A DNA stretch of 64,000 nt. It comes from CAVVNC01 sp963750015. GTDB lineage: Bacteria; Desulfobacterota; Syntrophorhabdia; Syntrophorhabdales; WCHB1-27. Every line of letters begins with the position of its first letter. Within the stretch, counting starts at the first letter, position 1. The position numbers were made by a program, and so were the translations under genes. The notes beneath the pieces were generated by a model. It searched no databases and was not told where the DNA came from. It saw nothing but the letters and a program-made list of their open reading frames with translations. The stretch spans positions 50,345 through 114,344 of the forward strand of contig CAVVPU010000063.1 in NCBI GenBank assembly GCA_963750015.1, given 5' to 3'. This document shows positions 16,806 to 24,155 of this stretch, piece by piece.

Positions 16806-17268
16806 GCCGGAGATCGTCGCTTTTTGCTGCGAGCACTGAGCGTACACCGCAGCGGACCTGGCAGGTTCGATGAGGCTCAGTTATCCGACGAATGTGAAGA
16901 TTGTGAAAGTGCCCTGCACGGGCAGGGTGGATATCATCCATATACTCAAGGCCTTAGAGCACGGGGCCGATGGGGTCTTTTTAGCCGGCTGCCTCGAAGG
17001 GGAGTGCCATTATCTCAGGGGAAACCTCAGGGCCAAACAACGGGTGAACCATGTGAAGGAGCTCCTGGACGAGTGCGGCATCGGGGGGGAGCGCGTCCAC
17101 ATGTACAACCTCTCTTCCGCCCAGGGACAGCGCTTTGCCCAGATCGCGCGGGAGATGACGGAAAAGGTGAGGGAACTGGGACCGAACCCGGTGAGACCGG
17201 GAAGAATCGTCGACAGGCAAGAAGGGGGAGACAAGACAGATGATAGTAGCCAACAGAAAACCATTTGA
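16795..17268 (+). CDS. mvhD: MvhD-like Fe-S subunit, predicted selenoprotein
   Basis: Small subunit that passes electrons between HdrA and its partner. The start ATG 16795 follows GGAAGGAGG and overlaps hdrA. The MvhD N-terminus normally reads CCxxC; here it is Cys11-Cys12-Glu-His-TGA, with TGA at 16837-16839, and the family sequence continues in the same frame (AYTAADLAGS, then RLSYPTNVKIVKVPC and AGCLEGECHY) to the normal C-terminus. The TGA therefore replaces the third cysteine and is best read as selenocysteine at residue 15; 157 aa in all. A SECIS-like hairpin lies 13 nt downstream. If not read through, translation could only begin at ATG 16870 and would lack the Fe-S motif. Overlaps metV. 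Confidence 0.88.
16853..16869 (+). promoter_or_regulatory. SECIS-like hairpin for the mvhD TGA
   Basis: The stem cggacct 16853-16859 / aggttcg 16863-16869 (7 pairs, one G.T) has apical loop ggc (16860-16862). The loop starts 20 nt after the TGA, within the usual bacterial spacing, and has G at its first two positions, as bacterial SECIS elements require. Confidence 0.7.
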
Positions 17269-17908
17269 AGAGATCGTAGAGCTTATCAAACCCTATAAGA
17301 AGATCGTCCTCCTCGGCTGCAACGAGTGCGTGACAGTCTGCGCCGCGGGAGGGGCCAAGGAGGTCGAGGTGCTCGCCTCCGAGCTTCGGATGCACCGGGA
17401 GAAGGAGGGGCAGCCCCTTGAAGTCAAGGAGCACGTGCTGGAGCGCAACTGCGACCCGGAGTACGTGGAATCGTTGGGGCCTGTCATCGCAGATGCCGAT
17501 GCGGTCCTTTCCATGGCGTGCGGCTGCGGCATCCAGTTCGTGGGTGAACACTACCTGGACAAGCTCGTCCTTCCCGCGGTCAATACGACTTTCGACGGCG
17601 TCACCCTCGAGCACGGGGTCTGGTCGGAGCGCTGCCTGGGGTGCGGCAACTGCATCCTCGACAAGACTCTCGGCGTCTGCCCGGTCACGCGCTGCGCGAA
17701 AAGCCTCTTCAACGGGCCGTGCGGCGGCTCCCATGGCGGCAAGTGCGAAGTGAGCGACGAGACTCCCTGTGCCTGGCAGCTCATCGTCGACCGCTACAAG
17801 GAAAGGAACATGCTCGACAAATACCTCGAGATTCAACCCCCGAAGAACTGGTCCACATCGAGCCACGGGGGGCCGAGAACGAGGGTTCGGGAGGATCTGA
17901 AAATATGA
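17240..17908 (+). CDS. metV: MetV-like zinc-binding partner of methylene-THF reductase
   Basis: A 222-aa cysteine-rich protein of the MetV type, the partner of MetF in acetogen-like methylene-THF reductases. The N-terminal half has LLGCNECVTVC (about 25-35) and SMACGCGIQ; the C-terminal half has the dense cluster CLGCGNCILD, GVCPVTRCAK and GPCGGSHGGKCEV (about 134-170), expected to hold Fe-S or zinc. It overlaps mvhD upstream and shares an ATGA with metF downstream, so the three are translationally coupled. It likely links MetF to MvhD and HdrA, as described for the Moorella MetVF-HdrABC-MvhD assembly. Confidence 0.88.
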   Translation: MIVANRKPFEEIVELIKPYKKIVLLGCNECVTVCAAGGAKEVEVLASELRMHREKEGQPLEVKEHVLERNCDPEYVESLGPVIADADAVLSMACGCGIQFVGEHYLDKLVLPAVNTTFDGVTLEHGVWSERCLGCGNCILDKTLGVCPVTRCAKSLFNGPCGGSHGGKCEVSDETPCAWQLIVDRYKERNMLDKYLEIQPPKNWSTSSHGGPRTRVREDLKI

Positions 17909-18822
17909 GCGCGAGTAATCTGGAACGAGTTCTCAAAAGCGGCGGTTTCGCGGTAACGAGCGAATGCGGCCCTCCCAGAGGGGTGGATGCCGAGGCTGTA
18001 AAGAAGAAGGCAAGTCTTCTCAAGGGGTATGTCGATTCCATTAATGTCACCGACAACCAGACGAGCGTGGTGAGGATGTCGAGCGCCGCCTCCTGCTTCA
18101 TCCTTAAAGGTGAGGGTTTCGACCCTATCCTCCAGATGGTCTGTAGGGACAGGAACAGAATAGCCCTCCAGAGCGACCTGCTCGGTGCTGCGGCCGTGGG
18201 CATAAACAACGTGCTCTGCCTCTCGGGGGATCATCAGACCTTCGGCGACCACAAGACTGCCAAGAATGTCTTCGATATCGATTCCATTCAGCTCGTGGCA
18301 ACAATAAAGCAGCTCAGGGATGAAGGCAAGTTCCTCGGTGGTGAAGAGCTGAAGGCGGGAAGGCCTGACATGTTTATCGGCTGCGCCGAGAACCCCTTCG
18401 GGGACCCCTTCGAGATCCGCGCCTTGCGACTCGCCAAGAAGGCCGCGGCGGGCGCCCAGTTCGTCCAGACCCAGTGCATCTTCAACGTGCCCAAGTTCGA
18501 GAAATGGATGGAACAGGTGCGCGACCTCGGCGTCCATGAGAAGATGTATATCCTCGCCGGGATCACACCTTTCAAATCAATCGGGATGGCGCGGTACATG
18601 CAGAAGTCTGTGCCGGGCATGGACGTGCCCGAGGACCAGATCGAGCGCCTGAAAGGCGTGCCCAAAGAGAAAGTGGCGGAGGAAGGCATCAAGATCGCCA
18701 TAGAGACCGTGGAGCGGGTGCGCCAGATCAAGGGCGTGGCAGGCGTTCATATCATGGCTATCGAATGGGAGGAGAAGGTGCCCGAAATAGTAGAGGGGGC
18801 AAAGCTCTTTCCGAGACCTTAA
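17905..18822 (+). CDS. metF: methylenetetrahydrofolate reductase (set 1)
   Basis: TIM-barrel FAD enzyme interconverting methylene-THF and methyl-THF. The 305-aa protein shows the family regions FAVTSECGPPRG near the start (Glu as general acid), VTDNQ (about 45-49), LSGDH near 108 and AENPFGD near 160. The start codon overlaps the metV stop. It lacks the NADH-binding extras of stand-alone enzymes, which fits electron supply through MetV/MvhD/HdrA. Direction in the cell, reductive or oxidative (methyl-group oxidation during syntrophy), cannot be told. The operon ends here with a strong terminator. Confidence 0.92.
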   Translation: MSASNLERVLKSGGFAVTSECGPPRGVDAEAVKKKASLLKGYVDSINVTDNQTSVVRMSSAASCFILKGEGFDPILQMVCRDRNRIALQSDLLGAAAVGINNVLCLSGDHQTFGDHKTAKNVFDIDSIQLVATIKQLRDEGKFLGGEELKAGRPDMFIGCAENPFGDPFEIRALRLAKKAAAGAQFVQTQCIFNVPKFEKWMEQVRDLGVHEKMYILAGITPFKSIGMARYMQKSVPGMDVPEDQIERLKGVPKEKVAEEGIKIAIETVERVRQIKGVAGVHIMAIEWEEKVPEIVEGAKLFPRP

Positions 18823-18852
18823 AGGGTGTACCGAATTCGGCTCTGTATCAGT

Positions 18853-18886
18853 GCCGGTGCAGGTTTGTCCTGCACCGGCCTTTTTG
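18853..18886 (+). terminator. Rho-independent terminator of the hdr-metF operon
   Basis: An 11-pair stem (gccggtgcagg / cctgcaccggc) with a tttgt loop runs directly into a T-run. It lies 30 nt after the metF stop. Confidence 0.93.
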
Positions 18887-18936
18887 TGTCACGCCGGATT
18901 TTGCCGTTCCGGGGGCGCCGAATCCCCGGCTCTCTT

Positions 18937-19143
18937 CTACTTCGGCACCAACTCGTCCTTGAGCTTTTCCGATGCAGGCTCGCCGGCAACGCCCCAATGG
19001 GTTTTCGGGATTTCATGGACTACTACTTCCACGGCGCGGCCGGGAATCCCCATGTCCGTAAAGACTTTGGTCACCCCTTCGATCACCTTTTTGGCATTTT
19101 TCGCTCCAAAACCATCCCACACGTTCACATGAACTACAGGCAT
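18937..19143 (-). CDS. 4-oxalocrotonate tautomerase family protein
   Basis: The 68-aa product begins MPVVHVNVW, so removal of Met leaves the catalytic N-terminal proline of this family. The rest (AKKVIEGVTKVFTDMGIP, then VVVHEIPKTHWGVAGEPASE) follows the 4-OT/DmpI fold. The start at 19143 is chosen over an upstream in-frame ATG because of a GGGAGGG site and the essential Pro. The substrate is unknown; members act in aromatic ring degradation or unrelated side reactions. Single gene, convergent with metF. Confidence 0.85.
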   Translation of the reverse strand: MPVVHVNVWDGFGAKNAKKVIEGVTKVFTDMGIPGRAVEVVVHEIPKTHWGVAGEPASEKLKDELVPK

Positions 19144-19226
19144 ATTTTCCCTCCCCACAGACTGCTTCCAATTCTGCGCGCTTATTGACTTTAATACTAC
19201 CTCTTGGAATGCGTTGTCAATCATTC

Positions 19227-19255
19227 TTGACATTTATGTTTTACAATGTTATATA
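19227..19255 (+). promoter_or_regulatory. sigma70-type promoter
   Basis: TTGACA at 19227-19232, a 17-nt spacer, then TATATA at 19250-19255. The spacer carries ATGTTTTACAATG, a box that recurs in the promoters at 29939 and 49445. It drives the small gene at 19332. Confidence 0.65.
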
Positions 19256-19331
19256 TTGAATAATCTAGGCCCGCATTTCCAAAGGAGGTTTCGATGCAGA
19301 GCGGCCCAGGTTCTCGACGGGAGGGTTAATT

Positions 19332-19532
19332 ATGAAGATCAGCGAGCCTATTTTCATCAGAAAAACAGCGAAGCGAGGCTACGAGATTACGGCAGACCTT
19401 TCAGGCCACGGAAAGATCAAGAGGTTCGGCCGTACTGAGGAAGAGGCTAAGGAGAGGTTCTTCAAAACGTTCGGCGCGGCAGGAAAAAGAACCGTGTTGC
19501 CAAGGAACTGCGCTGAAGAAGCACGGCGTTGA
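19332..19532 (+). CDS. small hypothetical protein, 66 aa
   Basis: Not recognised. The ATG follows a GGGAGGG site, and a strong promoter lies about 75 nt upstream, which supports a real gene. The product is basic with a beta-rich start (MKISEPIFIRKTAKRGYEIT) and a helical segment (TEEEAKERFFKTFGAAGK), the layout of a short DNA- or RNA-binding domain, but no family is recognised. Confidence 0.55.
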   Translation: MKISEPIFIRKTAKRGYEITADLSGHGKIKRFGRTEEEAKERFFKTFGAAGKRTVLPRNCAEEARR

Positions 19533-19594
19533 GACGCCGAAAAGATCCTGTGCCGGGGCCCCTCCCCCTAGGTAGTAAAGCCCATTAAGTCAAC

Positions 19595-19800
19595 CTATAT
19601 CTTGAACTCGTCGAAAGTCTCCGGCGCGAACAGCTCTTCTACGGTCATCCTCCTTTCCGACAGTCCCTGCTCGAAGGAATACTCGCAGAGGGCCTCGATG
19701 GTCTGTCTGTTCTTGTCGATGCCGTAGGGCCACCGGTCTTCCCCCATAATCTGTCTGGTCCGCTGGGCCTCAAACACGAGCCATGGCAGCGTGGCGTGGA
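19595..19800 (-). pseudogene. C-terminal remnant of a 4,5-dihydroxyphthalate-decarboxylase-like gene
   Basis: The last 65 or so codons (TLPWLVFEAQRTRQIMG, WPYGIDKNRQTIEALCEYS, RRMTVEELFAPETFDEFKI) match the C-terminus of the 4,5-dihydroxyphthalate decarboxylase / ABC-type periplasmic-fold family. The open frame extends upstream to 19966, but that part shows no resemblance to the family, and about three quarters of the expected protein is missing. A gene fragment pointing to past aromatic-acid metabolism. Confidence 0.62.
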
Positions 19801-20143
19801 GCGCCTCCGTTGTCTGGAGGTTCTTCAAGGTGATGTTCTTTGCCGCGAGAAGGGCGAACTTTCCTGTCAAGACACTTTTTGCTGTTAACTTCTTCCACCA
19901 CGACGGTTTATAATGTTTCAAGGGCCGAAAGGAATCGGAATCATGAAACAACTGGGCGCCATCCATCGCGGTCGACCGGCATCGGCTCTGCCTTTCACGG
20001 GAAGGACGCGCACAGGATGGAAAGGAGGGCGATAAGCGAGGATAAGACGGGAAAGAGCACTATGGCTCGCGCCAAAGACTAACTTCACGCCTGGTTACGG
20101 GATATTCGTTGCTCCTGTGCAAAAAAAGAGGGGAGGAGGTTTT

Positions 20144-21481
20144 ATGGGAAAGATAGGTCTTAAGTCGTTTGTCCTGGCTTGTATGCTCGCTGTTCTGGTC
20201 GTTTTCATCGTGTCGGTCGGCCGCGCTCCGGCCGCCGAGTCGCAAGGGGTCTTGAAGATCGGCAGCCTGGTGCCTCTGGCGATGAAGGAGGGTGTGGAAA
20301 TCAAGAAGTGGCACGACCTTTTTGCCAAGATTTACAACGAAAAGGGCGGCCTGACAATCGGGGACAAACAGTACAAGCTGGAGTTCTTCACTTACGACGT
20401 AGCGTATAATGATTCGGCAAAGACGCTCGCCGCAGTGCAGAAGGCGGTTTATCAGGACGGGGTCAAGTACCTCATAGACAATTTCGGGGATGTCTACAAT
20501 CTTACGGTCGTTCATGCAGACAAAAACAAAGTGCTCTACCTCGGCGTAGGCTTCGGGGACGAAACGGTAGGCACGAAATACCAGTACTTCTTCAGACCTC
20601 TGGGGGGCTACTACACGGCTGCCACCAACTACCTGATTTCCCGTGATTTCGTGCAGAAAGGGGCAAAAAGCGCCCTCGTCTGTACCATCGATACGGAAAT
20701 GGGCCATGTGGTGGCGAACCAATACGGCGCTGCCGATGCCATGGCAGGCCTCAAGCTCCTGCCTCCGATTTTCTTCGGAATGGATACGGTCGACTTCGGG
20801 CCCATAGCCACAAAGGTAAAGAGCCTCAACCCCGATATGGTCGACTTCGGAGCCGCTGCGGGAGATCAGGTGGTTAATCTTGTGGGCGCCCTCAAAGATT
20901 CGGGGTGGAAAGGGTTCATATTTCCCGGTGCGGGCATCAATCCCACGACCTTCGCCAACATCATAAAAAGGGTGGGGAGCTACTTTGACGGCGCAGAGAT
21001 GCTCTATACCGACCCCAGGGGCACGCCTGTGGTGGCGAAAGATCCCGAGATGAAGGCGCTCATGGACCGCTATACCAAGGAATACGGCGAGTTCAGAACC
21101 GAAGGCTGCCTGTGGCTCACCGGCTGGTTCACACTTAAAGACGCGATGAATGCGACGAAGAGCGTCGACACCACGGTCCTTAAGGATTACTTGGGCAAGG
21201 GCCCGAGACCGCCTCTCGCAATGACGGGCTATTCCCAGCTCTTCGCGAGGCCCGATATAAAGCAGTACCGGACGACGGACGGAGGCCCGGGCAACGGCCG
21301 GGGCATCGTGAAAAACGGTAAGCTGGAATTCGCGGGGCAGATCACGGCCAAAGACGAGTATCTCGCCACCATAAAGGTGCACAAGCTCGTCGACGTGTAC
21401 CAGAAGTACTGGGACCAGTACGGCAAGCCGAAATTCTCCAATGAGGCGAGCACCCTCGATTTCTCCGACCTGACGAAATAG
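20144..21481 (+). CDS. ABC transporter substrate-binding protein (branched-chain amino acid / aromatic type)
   Basis: Periplasmic binding protein of the Leu/Ile/Val-like class, 445 aa. The start ATG 20144 follows GGGAGGAGG. A signal peptide spans residues 1-31 with cleavage near RAPAAES. The mature part begins VLKIGSLVPL and shows the two-lobe layout (YNDSAKTLAAVQKAV, then DTEMGHVVANQYGA and AAAGDQVVNLVGALKDSG). No permease or ATPase gene is adjacent, so it is an orphan. The ligand is unknown; in aromatic degraders such orphans often serve aromatic acids. A terminator follows at once. Confidence 0.85.
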   Translation: MGKIGLKSFVLACMLAVLVVFIVSVGRAPAAESQGVLKIGSLVPLAMKEGVEIKKWHDLFAKIYNEKGGLTIGDKQYKLEFFTYDVAYNDSAKTLAAVQKAVYQDGVKYLIDNFGDVYNLTVVHADKNKVLYLGVGFGDETVGTKYQYFFRPLGGYYTAATNYLISRDFVQKGAKSALVCTIDTEMGHVVANQYGAADAMAGLKLLPPIFFGMDTVDFGPIATKVKSLNPDMVDFGAAAGDQVVNLVGALKDSGWKGFIFPGAGINPTTFANIIKRVGSYFDGAEMLYTDPRGTPVVAKDPEMKALMDRYTKEYGEFRTEGCLWLTGWFTLKDAMNATKSVDTTVLKDYLGKGPRPPLAMTGYSQLFARPDIKQYRTTDGGPGNGRGIVKNGKLEFAGQITAKDEYLATIKVHKLVDVYQKYWDQYGKPKFSNEASTLDFSDLTK

Positions 21482-21497
21482 GGACGACGGTAAACGG

Positions 21498-21537
21498 CCA
21501 AAGGCCCGGGACGATTTCAATTGCCCCGGGCCTTTGG
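21498..21537 (+). terminator. intrinsic terminator after the substrate-binding protein gene
   Basis: A perfect 13-pair stem (ccaaaggcccggg / cccgggcctttgg) with a 14-nt loop. The T-run is imperfect. Confidence 0.75.
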
Positions 21538-21675
21538 TATTATGGATTACTCTTCAGACTTCCAAGCCTCTTGCACCGGCCCTAAAAGAGTACTAAAATA
21601 TATCAACTGAGAAACGGATGGATCTTATCCTTTTCGACGTTCCAGCTTCTATTCTGATCTAGAGGAGTAGCTCCG

Positions 21676-21945
21676 ATAGAAAAGAGACTAGGCGCCATAC
21701 TTATTCTGTTGACGGACAAGAAAAGCGTTCCCAGGATAAACATGCTCCTTTCCGACTATTCGGAGATAATCCTCGGGCGTCAGGGGTTGCCTTTGCATGA
21801 AAGAGGGGTTAATGTGATTTCCCTCGTCATCGAGGGGACCACCGACCGCATCAACGCCCTCACCGGAAAGATAGGCAGGCTGGACGGGGTGGAGGTCAAA
21901 TCTATTCTCAGCAGATACAAGGAGGATAGACATGGCGACGGATGA
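21676..21945 (+). CDS. TM1266-like [FeFe]-hydrogenase system regulator, unusual start
   Basis: Small ACT-like protein of the TM1266 family that travels with hydrogenase maturation genes. The recognisable part is DYSEIILGRQGLPL, then RGVNVISLVIEGTTDRINALTGKIGRLDGVEVKS. Family members start about 12 residues before the first ordinary start codon (TTG 21709). The open frame upstream contains no ATG, GTG or TTG, but ATA at 21676 follows GAGGAG (21662-21667) at 8 nt and restores the expected N-terminus EKRLGAILIL; 89 aa from there. ATA initiation is rare, so TTG 21709 is the conservative alternative. Overlaps hydG by 14 nt. Confidence 0.68.
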   Translation: MEKRLGAILILLTDKKSVPRINMLLSDYSEIILGRQGLPLHERGVNVISLVIEGTTDRINALTGKIGRLDGVEVKSILSRYKEDRHGDG

Positions 21946-23329
21946 AATGGGGAAGGTCTTTATCGACAGGGATAAACTTTACCACATGGTCGAGGGGAAG
22001 CCTCCAAGCAAGACGGCTTTGCAGGCGATCCTCAACAAGGCCTTGAAGTTCAAAGGCCTTGGTCTTTCTGACGTAGCCTCTCTCCTGCGCGCCGTCGACC
22101 CGGCCCAGATCCATGCCATCATGGAAACCGCCAGGGTAGTGAAGGAGCATATATACGGCCGCCGCATAGTATTCTTCGCGCCCCTCTATACGGGCAATGT
22201 GTGCGTCAACAACTGTCTCTACTGCGCCTTCAGAAGCAATAACGGATCGATAAAGCGAAAGATACTCTCCATGACGGAGATTGCCCGGGAGGTTTCTTCC
22301 CTGCTCAGTGAAGGTCACAAGAGGCTCCTTCTCATATGCGGCGAATCGAGCAGGAATGACACGGATTACATGTGCGAGGCGATACGCACGGCCTATTCGG
22401 TGAGGGAGGGCAAAGATTATGTCCGTAGGATAAACCTGGAGCTGGCTCCCCTTCCCGTGGAGGATTTCAGGAGACTCAAGGCGGAAAAGATCGGCACCTA
22501 TGTCTGTTTTCAGGAGACCTACGATCCGGTCCTCTATAAGGAGTACCATCCCGCCGGCACGCCAAAGGCCGACTATGAGTACAGGCTGACCGTATTCGAT
22601 CGGGCTATGCAGGGCGGCATAGACGACGTGGGATTGGGTGTGCTTTTCGGTCTCGCCGACTACCGTTTCGAAATCCTGGCCCTCATGGAGCACGCCCGAC
22701 ATCTGGAGGCGGTCTTCGGGTGCGGCCCCCACACCGTCAGCTTCCCCAGGATTGAACCGGCCCGGGGCGCTCCTCTGACGGAGCATATCCCCTTCCCGGT
22801 CAGCGACGAGGATTTCAAGAAGATCATAGCCATCATAAGGATTGCCCTGCCCTATACCGGCATAATCCTGAGCACGAGGGAAAGCGAAGAAATGCGGACC
22901 GAGCTCTTCAACCACGGCGTGAGCCAGGTATCGGCGGGATCCCGGACGAATCCCGGCGCCTATTCCGAGAAGTCGGATTCGGGGAGCCAATTCTCTCTGG
23001 GGGACCACCGCTCCCTCGACGAGGTCATATCCTCGATTATCGACAAGGAGTATATACCATCGTTCTGCACGGGCTGCTACCGGAAGGGACGGGTCGGGGC
23101 CGATTTCATGGATCTCGCAAAACCTGGCCTCATAAAAGAGTTCTGTATGCCCAACGCAGTCTTCACTTTCGAGGAATACCTCCTCGACTTCGCTTCTCCT
23201 CAGACGAAAGAAAGGGGGATGAAGCTGATCTCGAAGCTCCTGTCGGACGTCGAGAAGAAGTCCCTCAAAGAGCGAATGAAGAAGTCCCTCGATCAGATCG
23301 ATCATGGGGCGCGAGACGTCTACTTTTAA
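21932..23329 (+). CDS. hydG: [FeFe]-hydrogenase H-cluster radical SAM maturase HydG
   Basis: Cleaves tyrosine to supply CO and cyanide ligands for the hydrogenase H-cluster. The 465-aa protein has the radical SAM motif CVNNCLYC (Cys91, Cys95, Cys98) and the C-terminal CX2CX22C (CTGC ... EFC) that holds the second Fe-S cluster unique to HydG and separates it from ThiH. Start ATG 21932 follows AAGGAGG inside the preceding gene. HydE, HydF and the hydrogenase itself are not in this window. Confidence 0.95.
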   Translation: MATDEMGKVFIDRDKLYHMVEGKPPSKTALQAILNKALKFKGLGLSDVASLLRAVDPAQIHAIMETARVVKEHIYGRRIVFFAPLYTGNVCVNNCLYCAFRSNNGSIKRKILSMTEIAREVSSLLSEGHKRLLLICGESSRNDTDYMCEAIRTAYSVREGKDYVRRINLELAPLPVEDFRRLKAEKIGTYVCFQETYDPVLYKEYHPAGTPKADYEYRLTVFDRAMQGGIDDVGLGVLFGLADYRFEILALMEHARHLEAVFGCGPHTVSFPRIEPARGAPLTEHIPFPVSDEDFKKIIAIIRIALPYTGIILSTRESEEMRTELFNHGVSQVSAGSRTNPGAYSEKSDSGSQFSLGDHRSLDEVISSIIDKEYIPSFCTGCYRKGRVGADFMDLAKPGLIKEFCMPNAVFTFEEYLLDFASPQTKERGMKLISKLLSDVEKKSLKERMKKSLDQIDHGARDVYF

Positions 23330-23396
23330 AGACGGCCGATTCTAAGAAAGTATTGCGAGGGCTGTCGATGCTCCTCCATCCCGACGGCGGCTCCCA

Positions 23397-23999
23397 TCAA
23401 GTGGCGTGAACTTTCGCTGCGGTTTGCGGCTCCGTGCTTTCGCCACTGGCGAGGGTGCGGTCGAAAGTTTCCCTCAACCTGCCTATTTCGAGTACCCTGA
23501 AGTTGACGAACCTGAGCCTGAGCATGTCATCCACCGAGGCTCCGGGGAGCCACTCCTGTTCGTAGACCTCCTCGATCACGTTACCCTTCCTCTGGCCCGT
23601 CGAGGGCTTCACGCTCACTATATGCTTCGACTCACAGCAGAACGTATCGTCATCCTTGCGGTGAATAATGAGCTGAAGCCGTTTCATGGTGTGCAAGGCT
23701 CCGGGTGCGAGATCGGAGGCATCAGGGTAGATAGCGTGCTTGTGAAGCCAGGGCCTGAGCATCCGGATGATCGCCCGCGTTTCGGGTATGGAATAACCGA
23801 GGAAAGAAACAAGATGGCTGCCGAGAAAGACGTCGAAGACCTGATTGGGAGAAAAGAGCCGGGTCTGGCCGGAGCGCAGGCGCGCCTTGGGGTCCGGGGG
23901 AAGAAACTCCCTCGACCAGCGTTTCCATGTGGCAAGCTTTACACGAAAAACCGAAGAAGCCTGCCTCGCATTGATGCGATCGACTTGCACAGGTGTCAT
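23397..23999 (-). CDS. MerR-like transcriptional regulator
   Basis: The N-terminal 70 residues read as a MerR-type winged helix (RQASSVFRVKLATWKRWSRE, then LFSPNQVFDVFLGSHLV). The remaining 130 residues match no effector domain I recognise; they include two adjacent cysteines (TFCCESKH). About 200 aa from the ATG at 23999. An upstream in-frame TTG at 24068 would add 23 residues, so the start is uncertain. It is divergent from lhr and convergent with hydG. Confidence 0.55.
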   Translation of the reverse strand: MTPVQVDRINARQASSVFRVKLATWKRWSREFLPPDPKARLRSGQTRLFSPNQVFDVFLGSHLVSFLGYSIPETRAIIRMLRPWLHKHAIYPDASDLAPGALHTMKRLQLIIHRKDDDTFCCESKHIVSVKPSTGQRKGNVIEEVYEQEWLPGASVDDMLRLRFVNFRVLEIGRLRETFDRTLASGESTEPQTAAKVHAT

Positions 24000-24155
24000 C
24001 TTGGCAGAACAATATAGCAAATAATTACCATTTTGGCCAGAGGTTTGGAACGAGGTGCGTTGCGGCAAAGTGTAGATGATGGTAAAAGAAGGATGGGAGC
24101 CGGTCCTTAAAACGGGAAAACCGGCTGACCTCCGAGGAGGACCGTTTCAGGTAAC

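Noticed and set aside
13632..16847. 1071-codon open frame antisense to hdrA
   Set aside because: It exactly mirrors the hdrA codons, has no recognisable motif and arises from the codon bias of a GC-rich gene. Similar antisense frames over the substrate-binding protein, hydG, lhr and the Mo subunits were dropped for the same reason.
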